The position numbers and the translations under genes are program-made. DNA of 64,000 nt, from contig NZ_MAOE01000001.1 in NCBI RefSeq assembly GCF_001884185.1, forward strand, positions 124,001-188,000, written 5' to 3'. The notes below the pieces were generated by a model. It saw only the letters and a list, made by a program, of their open reading frames with translations, was not told the origin of the DNA and did not search any database. This document shows, piece after piece, positions 8,422 through 16,531 of this stretch (positions are counted from its first letter, which is position 1; every line of letters begins with the position of its first letter). The stretch is from Bacillus albus. GTDB lineage: Bacteria; Bacillota; Bacilli; Bacillales; Bacillaceae_G.

Positions 8422-8449
8422 AATCTCACCCCCTAATCATTTCTATTAA

Positions 8450-8477
8450 TATAGTATGTCCACTAGCTTGAAAGTGT
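8450..8477 (-). promoter_or_regulatory. Possible SigK-type promoter
   Basis: On the minus strand, ACAC is followed 15 nt later by CATACTATA, which fits the mother-cell SigK -10 pattern CATAnnnTA. It lies about 30 bp upstream of the TTG start at 8421. Pattern match by eye only. Confidence 0.35.
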
Positions 8478-9008
8478 ACGAGACAAAAACATAGAAAGGA
8501 AAAAACAAACAATTGTACTATATATTCATTTCATTATTAATTATTAAAACAGACTTCTAATAATTAAAGGCTTGTTTAATGAGATGACTTGGATTTAATC
8601 CTGCTGAATTTAATGTTTAGACACCACTTTCTTAAACAAATCTTTTTTATAAGCCTCCGCCTTAAAGAGGCACCAGCTTTTCCTATTACTTCACATATAC
8701 TTAGACTGCGTTTGCAGTAATATAGTATGTTTTTCCTTTCCAATTGTGAAGTATACATTCAGTAAAGCGTACTCCAAAATAAGATATTATTTATAATCAG
8801 TACGTTTTCTTCAACAAGTGTTTATTGGTTAATATCTTAACTAGTAGTTCTCTCCACTATCTCTTAAAAATTAGCATAGTTTGAATGAATTCTATATCCA
8901 GTAGAAAGCACTCTATCATATAAAGGTAAAATAATAGGTTAATAAACAAGCAACTTTTTTATTAAAACATAGAATAATATGAATCCTATTGGAGGGAGGT
9001 ATAAAAAA
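8478..9008. other. Intergenic stretch without a convincing gene
   Basis: About 530 bp. A 60-codon minus-strand frame (8576-8758) has basic, low-complexity content and no ribosome site, and I do not accept it as a gene. The stretch may contain a decayed mobile-element end, but no terminal repeats were recognised. Just before the repeat-protein gene, CATAGAATA at 8968-8976 fits a SigK-like -10, with a poor -35. Confidence 0.4.
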
Positions 9009-9332
9009 ATGTCCTGGAAAAATGATTGCTGGAGTTCTAAGAAAAAGCATTCTTGTGATGATTGGTGGAAATCTAAAGAAAAACATCATTGTGATGATGA
9101 TTGGTGGAAATCTAAAGAAAAGCATCATTGTGATGATAATTGGTGGAAATCTAAAGAAAAGCATCATTGTGATGATGATTGGTGGAAATCTAAAGAAAAG
9201 CATCATTGTGATGATGATTGGTGGAAATCTAAAGAAAAACATCATTGTGATGATGATTGGAGTTCTAAACAAAATAAGTGTCGTTGTAAATGTTTCTTTA
9301 TTTGTTGTCATTGTAAAAGAAAGAATTGGTAA
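9009..9332 (+). CDS. Tandem-repeat Trp/His/Cys/Asp-rich protein, probably spore surface
   Basis: 107 residues: a short head (MSWKNDCWSSKKK), one 12-residue repeat, four exact-length 13-residue repeats HHCDDDWWKSKEK (one with Asn for Asp), a partial repeat, then a Cys-rich tail (CRCKCFFICCHCKRKNW). The ATG follows GGAGGGAGG. Each unit offers His-His-Cys-Asp-Asp, a plausible metal-binding or cross-linking cluster, alternating with a Lys-rich strand. No signal peptide. Cys-rich repeat proteins in this group are often spore coat or exosporium components. I infer that here from composition and a SigK-like -10 at 8968. Function is not known. Confidence 0.65.
   Translation: MSWKNDCWSSKKKHSCDDWWKSKEKHHCDDDWWKSKEKHHCDDNWWKSKEKHHCDDDWWKSKEKHHCDDDWWKSKEKHHCDDDWSSKQNKCRCKCFFICCHCKRKNW
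9048..9260 (+). repeat. 39-bp in-frame coding tandem repeat
   Basis: Units run 9084-9239 as four full 39-bp copies, preceded by a 36-bp variant (9048-9083) and followed by a partial copy. Unit length is a multiple of three and the copies are nearly identical at DNA level. That suggests recent expansion by slippage or unequal exchange and probable copy-number variation between strains. Confidence 0.9.
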
Positions 9333-9394
9333 CATTTTCAATGTCAACTTAAAGGAAAGAATATGTCTTTTGAAACCAATAAATACTAGAATGT

Positions 9395-9438
9395 AATATA
9401 CAAAAAGCTGACTGGATATAGTCAGCTTTTTGTATATT
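9395..9438. terminator. Strong bidirectional terminator
   Basis: AATATACAAAAAGCTGACT is mirrored exactly across a 6-nt loop, giving a 19-bp stem with A and T tracts on both sides. It follows the repeat-protein gene. Confidence 0.85.
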
Positions 9439-9632
9439 AACACATAGAAATATAAATAACCATATAAGCAGTCATGTTTTGTCATCACCTTGTTGTTGTA
9501 AATTAGTTTCTTTCCATTGAATAGGCATGCCACAGTATCGTATTTTGATAAAAACTATAATACAAACATACTTAACACTAATAGTAGAATTTTTCTACAT
9601 CAAATTTACTTCTTCTCTCTTCTTTATTTATA

Positions 9633-9678
9633 AACATTAAAAAGGAGCTCTATTTAAATAGAGCTCCTTTTTAATGTT
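9633..9678 (-). terminator. Terminator of the leucine-degradation operon
   Basis: A perfect 46-bp palindrome: AACATTAAAAAGGAGCTC and onward is mirrored with no loop mismatch. It overlaps the stop codon of the acyl-CoA synthetase gene. A/T runs on both flanks make it bidirectional. Confidence 0.85.
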
Positions 9679-11617
9679 ATAATTTACTAGACTGCAATCC
9701 CTGAATAAATGGCACTACTTCAGGATTTACAAGTGATGATAAATCACCTAATTCTTTTCCTAAGTAAGCAGCTTTAATGACGCGTCGCATGACTTTAGAA
9801 TTACGTGTTTTCGGTAAATCTTCTACAACGTGAATATCTTTTGGACATAATGCTTTTCCGATATGAGAGTTTACTAAACTCATTAATTCTTTCTTTAACT
9901 CTCCTGTGAATGTTACATTGTCCCTTAATACTACAAAACAATGACAAACTTCACCTTTTACTTCATCAGGTACACCAATCGCGGCAGCTTCTATGACATC
10001 ATTATGCTTTACAAGAATTGATTCATATTCAGCAGGTCCAATACGTTTTCCAGCAATGTTTAACGTATCATCTGAGCGTCCTGTAATAATATACTGCTCA
10101 CCATCATAAATTACCCAGTCACCATGAACCCATTTATTTTCAAAACGTGACCAATATGTGTTCACATAACGTTCATCGTCTTCCCAGAAACTCTTCGTCA
10201 TACCAACCCACGGTTTCTCTAAACATAACTCTCCAACTTCATCACGAATTGGATTACCTTGATCATCGAGCACGACCGCTGCCATTCCTGGTAAAGAAGC
10301 ATTAAAGCTTATCGGTGCAATTGGTTTAATAAGGACGTTTCCGAAAATGCCACCAGAAATTTCAGTTCCGCCTGAATAGTTACAAATTGGTACATTGCTT
10401 TTTCCAACTGTTTCAAATAGCCACATCCAAGGGTCCGGATTCCAAGGCTCGCCTGTTGAGGCGAATACTTCTAAACTCTTAAGCGAATGTTTATTTACAT
10501 ACTCATCACCTTTTGCCATTAACGCACGAATTAATGTGGGTGATATACCAAGATGTGTAATTTCATATTTATCAACTGTTTCCCATAAACGATCTGCCTC
10601 TGGGAAGTCAGGTACACCTTCGTACATAACCATCGTTGCTCCATTAATGAGAGAGCCGAATAGTAGAAATGGTCCCATCATCCAGCCCATATCAGTTACC
10701 CATAATACGCGGTCACCTTGTTTGATATTCATTCCAAATCCTGCATCAAATGCAGCTTTCAAAGGAAAACCAGCATGTGTATGTACTGTTCCTTTCGGTT
10801 TCCCAGTTGTACCTGATGTATAAATGAGCATTAATGGATCATCACTATGCATTTCTTCAGCATGTACAAATGGCTTTTCTTTTTCTAACGTGCTCCATGA
10901 GAAATCATAATTATGCGGTGTAAAGTCATTTCCTGCATGACGAACAATAACAACTTTTTCAACAGTTGGACAATGTTCACACGCCTTATCTACTTCGTCT
11001 TTTAATGAAACAACTTTGCCTCGGCGTGAAAAACCATCTGCAGTAATGATCATTTTCGATCCTGCAGCTTGCACACGTGTCATGACTGCATCAGACGCAA
11101 ATCCTGAGAATATTGGTGAAATAATTGCTCCAATTTTCATAACAGCTAGCATTGCAACAACTGTTTCTGGAATCATCGGCATATAAATTGTTACACGGTC
11201 ACCTTTTTCAATACCCACATGTTTCAAACCGTTTGCAACACAACTTACCCATCTGTCAAGTTCTTCATATGTAAATGATTTGGAAGTTCCATTTTCCCCC
11301 TCATACTGAAGTGCTGGTTGTGTTCTTGTTTCATCATCTGCAAGCCAGCGTGATAAAACTGATTCTACAACGTTACATGTTCCGCCATTATACCACTGTG
11401 CAAACGGCGTACCATTTTCTAAATCTAGCACTTCTGTATAAGGTTTCATCCACTGATAGCCAACCGCTTTCTCAGCTTCTCCCCAAAACCAAGCTGTTTC
11501 TTCAATAGATTTATTATAAAACGTTTCATAATCTTCATAGCCCAATGATTTCATCCAACCATATAAACGCGTTTTTTCTTTATACTCTTCTGTTGGAAAC
11601 CAAACTGCTTGTTTCAA
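9677..11617 (-). CDS. AMP-forming acyl-CoA synthetase (acetoacetyl-CoA/acetyl-CoA synthetase-like)
   Basis: 646 residues, the length of the acetyl-CoA/acetoacetyl-CoA synthetase branch rather than the shorter (about 550) YngI type. Motifs in order: the N-terminal ACAS region, the AMP-binding loop YTSGTTGKPKG, YSGGTEISGG, the hinge region TGRSDDTLNIAGKRIGP, and the C-terminal PKTRNSKVMRR with the adenylation Lys. The usual Gly before that Lys is Ser here. As the last gene of a leucine-catabolic operon, it would most simply reactivate acetoacetate released by HMG-CoA lyase. Acetate or another short acid cannot be excluded. Confidence 0.85.
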   Translation of the reverse strand: MKQAVWFPTEEYKEKTRLYGWMKSLGYEDYETFYNKSIEETAWFWGEAEKAVGYQWMKPYTEVLDLENGTPFAQWYNGGTCNVVESVLSRWLADDETRTQPALQYEGENGTSKSFTYEELDRWVSCVANGLKHVGIEKGDRVTIYMPMIPETVVAMLAVMKIGAIISPIFSGFASDAVMTRVQAAGSKMIITADGFSRRGKVVSLKDEVDKACEHCPTVEKVVIVRHAGNDFTPHNYDFSWSTLEKEKPFVHAEEMHSDDPLMLIYTSGTTGKPKGTVHTHAGFPLKAAFDAGFGMNIKQGDRVLWVTDMGWMMGPFLLFGSLINGATMVMYEGVPDFPEADRLWETVDKYEITHLGISPTLIRALMAKGDEYVNKHSLKSLEVFASTGEPWNPDPWMWLFETVGKSNVPICNYSGGTEISGGIFGNVLIKPIAPISFNASLPGMAAVVLDDQGNPIRDEVGELCLEKPWVGMTKSFWEDDERYVNTYWSRFENKWVHGDWVIYDGEQYIITGRSDDTLNIAGKRIGPAEYESILVKHNDVIEAAAIGVPDEVKGEVCHCFVVLRDNVTFTGELKKELMSLVNSHIGKALCPKDIHVVEDLPKTRNSKVMRRVIKAAYLGKELGDLSSLVNPEVVPFIQGLQSSKL

Positions 11618-11647
11618 TGTTTTCCCCTCCTTGAATTTTTGAGCAAG

Positions 11648-11667
11648 AAAGCCCTAATTAGGGCTTT
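11648..11667 (-). terminator. Intra-operon attenuator hairpin
   Basis: AAAGCCCTAATTAGGGCTTT is a perfect palindrome touching the stop of the carboxyltransferase gene, followed on the minus strand by only TTTCTTG. It may reduce transcription into the synthetase gene. Confidence 0.55.
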
Positions 11668-13208
11668 TAAACTGGATAAACAGGATGTTTACGATCCGTA
11701 AATACTTGATATTTACTCATATACATTTCGAATCGTCCTTTTAACTCTTCTCTTAAATTGTTTGGATGAACAATACCATCAATGACCATCTCTGATGCTA
11801 AATGATAAATATCAATATCTTGCTTATACTCTTCTCGTTTTTCAGCAATGAAGCTATCACGCTCTTCTGCTGGTAAAGCTGCAATCTTATTTGCATATAC
11901 AGCATTGACCGCGGCTTCTGGACCCATTACCGCGATAGAAGCTGTTGGTAACGCTAAGCAGCAATCTGGTTCAAAGGCTGGACCCGCCATCGCATATAAA
12001 CCAGCACCATATGCTTTACGAACAACGATAGAAATTTTCGGCACTGTTGCTTCACTCATTGCAGAAATCATTTTTGCGCCGTGGCGAATAATACCAGCAC
12101 GCTCTACTTTTGTACCAATCATAAATCCAGGTACATCTGCAAGGAATAATAATGGAATATGATATGCATCGCATAAATTAATAAACTTCGCTGCTTTATC
12201 AGCTGAATCGTGGAATAATACACCGCCTTTCATACGCGGTTGATTTGCAATAATACCCACTGGCTTACCATCAATACGGGCTAAACCTGTAATGAGTTCT
12301 TGAGCAAATAATTTTTTCACTTCATAGAAAGAACCTTCATCAATAACTCTATTAATGAGATCTTTCATATTGAAAGGAGCATTTTGATTTTCTGGAATGA
12401 TTTGTTCTAACGTTTTTTCGAATTGTTTCGGTTCTTGAGGTGTAACCAATGGAGTCTTTTCTAAGTAGTTGTTTGGAAAATATGAAATGTATTGTCTTGC
12501 TTGTGTAATCGCATCTTCTTCAGTTTTACATAAAACATCTCCGCATCCTGATACAGAGCAGTGCATACGAGCTCCGCCCATCTCTTCTAACGTTACCTTC
12601 TCACCGATAACCATCTCAGCCATACGAGGAGATCCTAAATACATAGATGCGTTACCTTCTACCATCATGACAACGTCACAAAAGGCTGGAATATATGCAC
12701 CACCAGCTGCAGAAGGACCAAATAATAAACATACTTGAGGAACTTTACCTGATAATTTCACTTGATTATAGAAGATTCTTCCTGCACCGCGGCGCCCTGG
12801 GAACATTTCAACTTGATCAGTAATACGCGCTCCAGCAGAGTCAACTAAATAAAATAATGGAACACGTAATTTTTCCGCCGTTTCTTGAATACGTAAAATC
12901 TTTTCAACTGTACGTGCGCCCCATGATCCAGCCTTTACTGTTGAATCATTTGCCATTACGCATGCCGTACGACCATGTATTTTACCTGTTGCTGTTACAA
13001 CACCATCAGCAGGTAATCCTGTTTGTTCACAATTTGCAAATAATGCATCTTCTACATATTCACCATTATCAAATAAAAGAGCTAAGCGATCTCGAACGAA
13101 TAGTTTTCCTTTTGCTTTGTTTTGTTCATGATATTTTGGTGCGCCGCCTTGTTTAATCGTTTCAACTCGTTCTTCAAATGTATTCGATTGTTGTTTTTGG
13201 TCTAACAT
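11667..13208 (-). CDS. yngE: Acyl-CoA carboxyltransferase subunit (methylcrotonyl-CoA type, YngE-like)
   Basis: 513 residues with the two crotonase-like halves of a biotin-dependent carboxyltransferase: SAGARI (about residue 122) and GPSAAGGAYIPAF in the N half, then GADVPGF-type LFLADVPGFMIGT and GAGLYAMAGPAF in the C half. It transfers CO2 from carboxybiotin to an acyl-CoA. With the biotin carboxylase and carrier upstream it forms a 3-methylcrotonyl-CoA carboxylase-like complex. Spacing to the hydratase gene is 2 nt, so tightly coupled. Propionyl-CoA carboxylase is the alternative, but the IVD/HMG-lyase context favours methylcrotonyl-CoA. Confidence 0.9.
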   Translation of the reverse strand: MLDQKQQSNTFEERVETIKQGGAPKYHEQNKAKGKLFVRDRLALLFDNGEYVEDALFANCEQTGLPADGVVTATGKIHGRTACVMANDSTVKAGSWGARTVEKILRIQETAEKLRVPLFYLVDSAGARITDQVEMFPGRRGAGRIFYNQVKLSGKVPQVCLLFGPSAAGGAYIPAFCDVVMMVEGNASMYLGSPRMAEMVIGEKVTLEEMGGARMHCSVSGCGDVLCKTEEDAITQARQYISYFPNNYLEKTPLVTPQEPKQFEKTLEQIIPENQNAPFNMKDLINRVIDEGSFYEVKKLFAQELITGLARIDGKPVGIIANQPRMKGGVLFHDSADKAAKFINLCDAYHIPLLFLADVPGFMIGTKVERAGIIRHGAKMISAMSEATVPKISIVVRKAYGAGLYAMAGPAFEPDCCLALPTASIAVMGPEAAVNAVYANKIAALPAEERDSFIAEKREEYKQDIDIYHLASEMVIDGIVHPNNLREELKGRFEMYMSKYQVFTDRKHPVYPV

Positions 13209-13210
13209 AT

Positions 13211-13999
13211 TTACTCCCCCTTATACATTGGTATGCGTTTTTCCTTGAATGCTTGTAATCCTTCTAATCTATCTTTCGTATGGATTACACCTTCATACGC
13301 TTGTTTTTCCATTTGTAATCCGGTATGTAAATCAACTTGAATACCGTTTGAAATTGCTTCTTTTGCTAATCGAACAGCAATTGGACCATTACTAGCAATT
13401 CTCTCTGCTATTTCAATTGCTTTCTCTTCAAGTGAATGAGCTGGTACAACGAACTCTACTAGACCATATTCTTTCGCTTCTTGCGCCGAAATGCGTCTGC
13501 CTGTATAAATTAATTCTTTCGCTCTACCAACACCAATTAATCTTGGTAAACGCTGCGTACCACCTGCTCCTGGTATAATTGCAAGAGTCGTTTCAGTAAG
13601 ACCAAGACTTGCAGTGTCTGAAGCAATTCTAAAATCACAAGCTAAACTTAATTCCGTACCACCACCAAGTGCGATTCCATTTATAGCAGCAATAACTGGC
13701 TGTGGTAATTGTTCAACCATTTCCATAGTAGAACGAATCATACTAACAGCATGACGAACTTCTTCTTCATTCATGCCAGCACGTTCTTTTAAATCAGCTC
13801 CGGCACAAAATGCTTTTTCACCAGCACCTGTTAGAATAACTACACGAGTATTTGACTCTTCATTTATTTGAGTTAATATGTTTTGTAACTCTTCTAATAA
13901 CGCTAAAGATAATGAGTTTGCTTGTTTTTCACGATATAATGAAATCTTTACAACTTGAGGTGTTACATAATCAACTGAAATGTTTTGTAATTGTAGCAT
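13211..13999 (-). CDS. yngF: Enoyl-CoA hydratase (methylglutaconyl-CoA hydratase-like, YngF)
   Basis: 262-residue crotonase with the CoA/oxyanion block AFCAGADLKER, the second glycine block NGIALGGGTELSLACDFRIA, and catalytic Glu in LTETTLAIIPGAGGTQRL. It would hydrate 3-methylglutaconyl-CoA to HMG-CoA between the carboxylase and the lyase step. Start ATG 13999 lies 4 nt after the lyase stop. The product is full length with both crotonase glutamate positions present. Substrate is assigned from operon order and is strong but not direct. Confidence 0.9.
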   Translation of the reverse strand: MLQLQNISVDYVTPQVVKISLYREKQANSLSLALLEELQNILTQINEESNTRVVILTGAGEKAFCAGADLKERAGMNEEEVRHAVSMIRSTMEMVEQLPQPVIAAINGIALGGGTELSLACDFRIASDTASLGLTETTLAIIPGAGGTQRLPRLIGVGRAKELIYTGRRISAQEAKEYGLVEFVVPAHSLEEKAIEIAERIASNGPIAVRLAKEAISNGIQVDLHTGLQMEKQAYEGVIHTKDRLEGLQAFKEKRIPMYKGE

Positions 14000-14003
14000 C
14001 TTC

Positions 14004-14915
14004 TCACCTACTTATCGTTTTATGTTGAAGCGCTCTATACACATGACTCGGTAATTGGATATTTAATTTACTTTGAATAAATTGACTTGCTCTCAATAAC
14101 TTCTCTTCATCAATGTTCGTTTGGACTCCTAACTTATGGAGCATATGAACTAAGTCATCAGTTGCAACATTGCCTGATGCTCCTGGTGCATATGGGCATC
14201 CCCCAAGACCACCACAAGAACTATCAAATGTTGTAATACCATATTCTAATGACTTAACTACATTCGCCAGAGCCATTCCATACGTATTATGGAAGTGCAT
14301 TGCAAACTGCGAAGCATCATATTTCTTTAATAAATGTTCTAATACTTTCTCTACTTGTAACGGATTCGCTACACCGATCGTGTCACCAAGAGATACTTCA
14401 TAAATGCCATATGAAAATAGTTGATTACATAATTCGTCAACTGCTACGACGCTTATATCTCCTTCATAAGGACATCCAAATACAGTAGAAACATAGCCCC
14501 TTACCTTTTTCCCTTCGAATAATGCCTGTTTTGTTATATCTTCAATTACAGCTAATGCTTCTTTAATTGATTTATTAATATTACTTTTATTATGAGATTC
14601 ACTTGCTGATAAAAAAACATTCACCTCATCTACATTTTGCAAAAAAGCTCGTTCCAAACCATTTTGATTTGGAACAAGCGCTGCATATGTAACATTTGGA
14701 TCCCTTTTCAGCTCAGAAAACACATCATTTGCATCAGCTAATGCAGGGACCCATTTAGGGTGAACGAATGAGGAAACTTCAACGTACGATAATCCCGCCT
14801 CTGTAAGTAGTTGAATCCATGTTACTTTATCTTTTGTGCCAACAATCTTTTTTTCATTTTGTAAGCCATCACGTGGCCCGACTTCTTTAATGACAGCAAA
14901 ATTAGGTAGTTTCAA
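14004..14915 (-). CDS. yngG: Hydroxymethylglutaryl-CoA lyase (YngG)
   Basis: 303 residues, TIM-barrel DRE-metallolyase. The signature EVGPRDGLQNE is near residue 11, the metal-binding HFHNTYG and the catalytic-Cys loop GLGGCPYAPGASGN are present. It cleaves HMG-CoA to acetyl-CoA and acetoacetate, the last carbon-chain step of leucine breakdown. It lies between the biotin carrier gene and the hydratase gene, all on one strand with short gaps. Length and all motif residues match the bacterial family. Confidence 0.95.
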   Translation of the reverse strand: MKLPNFAVIKEVGPRDGLQNEKKIVGTKDKVTWIQLLTEAGLSYVEVSSFVHPKWVPALADANDVFSELKRDPNVTYAALVPNQNGLERAFLQNVDEVNVFLSASESHNKSNINKSIKEALAVIEDITKQALFEGKKVRGYVSTVFGCPYEGDISVVAVDELCNQLFSYGIYEVSLGDTIGVANPLQVEKVLEHLLKKYDASQFAMHFHNTYGMALANVVKSLEYGITTFDSSCGGLGGCPYAPGASGNVATDDLVHMLHKLGVQTNIDEEKLLRASQFIQSKLNIQLPSHVYRALQHKTISR

Positions 14916-14936
14916 TTCGCTTCCCCCTATATCTCC

Positions 14937-15152
14937 CTATTCAATTTCTAGCAATACATCTCCTTCATTTACAAAATCGCCTTCTTGCACATTAATTTTC
15001 ATAACTGTGCCAGCTTCTTCTGAAACGATTGGAATTTCCATTTTCATAGATTCCAAAATGACGACATCCTGCTCTTCCTCTACTGTATCTCCTACTCCTA
15101 CAACAATCTTCCATACATTTCCTGCCATCGATGCATATACTTTCGTCATCAT
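14937..15152 (-). CDS. yngHB: Biotin carrier protein (YngHB-like)
   Basis: 71 residues, a stand-alone biotinyl domain. The biotinylation motif is ESMKMEIPI (usually AMKM), with Lys about residue 33 and the mirror-image beta-hairpin ending VNEGDVLLEIE. It carries carboxybiotin between the biotin carboxylase and carboxyltransferase. A separate 70-residue carrier gene is characteristic of the Bacillus yng cluster. Two Met codons begin the frame; either may serve. Confidence 0.9.
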   Translation of the reverse strand: MMTKVYASMAGNVWKIVVGVGDTVEEEQDVVILESMKMEIPIVSEEAGTVMKINVQEGDFVNEGDVLLEIE

Positions 15153-15178
15153 TTTTTCCCCCTTAATATTGTTAAATC

Positions 15179-16516
15179 TTATTTTTTAACAAGTTGTTTC
15201 GTTACAAAACCCGTCGTATAAATACCGCTTTTGAACACATCATCTTCTAAAACTTGAATTAACATTGGCGTGTTCGTTTTAATGCCTTCTACCTTTAATT
15301 CTTCTAAAGCATCGTGTAATTTCAAAATTGCTTCTTCACGAGTTTCACCATGAGCAATGACTTTCGCAATCATTGGATCATAGAAAGGTGTAATCGTTAC
15401 TTGATTCTCTAAAAAGTGATCAATACGTACATTTGTTGGAAGCGTTAAATCTGTAATTTTCCCAGGTGATGGGAAGAAAGTCTTCGGATCTTCTGCATAA
15501 ATACGTGCCTCAATGGCATGACCACTACGTTTTACATCATCTTGTGTAAACGATAATTTCTCACCATATGCAATTAGAAGTTGTTGTTCTACAAGATCTA
15601 AACCAGTAATTTCTTCTGTAACTGGATGCTCTACTTGTAATCTCGTATTCATCTCTAAGAAATAGAAGTTTTTCTGATCATCAACTAGAAACTCAACTGT
15701 ACCAGCATTTGTATATCCTAGAGCTTTGGCAGCTTGTACAGCAACTTCACCCATCGCTTTTCGTGTACCTTCATCTAAAAATGGTGAAGGTGCTTCTTCA
15801 ATTACTTTCTGATTTCGGCGTTGTACTGAACATTCACGCTCCCATAAATACACTGTATTACCATGTGTATCTGCTAAAAGCTGAATTTCAATATGGTGTG
15901 CATCTGCTATATAGCGTTCTAAATACATTTCTCCGTTACCGAAGAAGTTTTGCGCTCTTGTTTTGTTACTTTCAAATGCTTTGGTGAGCGTTTGCTCAGT
16001 TTCCATCAACTGCATTCCAATGCCTCCGCCGCCTGCGGATGCCTTCAACATTAATGGATAACCAATCTGTTTTGCAATTTCAATTGCTTCTTCAGCAGTT
16101 TCAATATTTGTAGTAATACCTGGAACTACTGGGACATCTGCAGCTTGCATTGCAATACGTGATTCAATTTTACTTCCCATCTTCGTAATGATTTCTTCTG
16201 ACGGTCCGATAAATACAATTCCTTCTTCTTTACAGCGAACCGGAAAAGACGGATTCTCAGATAATAATCCATATCCCGGATGGATTGCTTCAGCATTTGT
16301 CTTCTTAGCTATCTCAATAATTTTTTCAAGGTTTAAATAGCTTTCTTGGACACGCGGCCCACCTACTAAGTAAGCTTCATTTGCCATTTTTACATGTAGG
16401 GCGTTTTCATCAGCCTCAGAATAAATAGCAACAGTGCGAATGCCAAGTTTTTGACAAGTTTTCATAATACGAACTGCGATTTCCCCGCGATTAGCAATTA
16501 ATATTTTTTGAAACAT
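15179..16516 (-). CDS. yngH: Biotin carboxylase (YngH/AccC-like)
   Basis: 445 residues, the usual length of a free biotin carboxylase. It has the N-terminal RGEIAVRIMKTC, the ATP-grasp glycine loop KASAGGGGIGMQ, the carboxylation-site region QVEHPVTEEITGLDLVEQQ, and RIYAEDP. It carboxylates the adjacent biotin carrier with ATP and bicarbonate. This is the catabolic paralogue of the fatty-acid AccC, judged from its operon. Compact spacing with the dehydrogenase upstream and carrier downstream. Confidence 0.93.
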   Translation of the reverse strand: MFQKILIANRGEIAVRIMKTCQKLGIRTVAIYSEADENALHVKMANEAYLVGGPRVQESYLNLEKIIEIAKKTNAEAIHPGYGLLSENPSFPVRCKEEGIVFIGPSEEIITKMGSKIESRIAMQAADVPVVPGITTNIETAEEAIEIAKQIGYPLMLKASAGGGGIGMQLMETEQTLTKAFESNKTRAQNFFGNGEMYLERYIADAHHIEIQLLADTHGNTVYLWERECSVQRRNQKVIEEAPSPFLDEGTRKAMGEVAVQAAKALGYTNAGTVEFLVDDQKNFYFLEMNTRLQVEHPVTEEITGLDLVEQQLLIAYGEKLSFTQDDVKRSGHAIEARIYAEDPKTFFPSPGKITDLTLPTNVRIDHFLENQVTITPFYDPMIAKVIAHGETREEAILKLHDALEELKVEGIKTNTPMLIQVLEDDVFKSGIYTTGFVTKQLVKK

Positions 16517-16531
16517 AGTGATTCCTCCCTT

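Noticed and set aside
8576-8758. 60-codon minus-strand ORF
   Set aside because: No ribosome site and no coding-like sequence pattern.
9048-9260. CRISPR array
   Set aside because: The repeat is tandem without spacers and codes for HHCDDDWWKSKEK units.
8916-9533. 205-codon reverse-strand ORF across the 39-bp repeat
   Set aside because: Open only because the repeat unit is a multiple of three; it has no ribosome site and its repeats mirror the real plus-strand gene.
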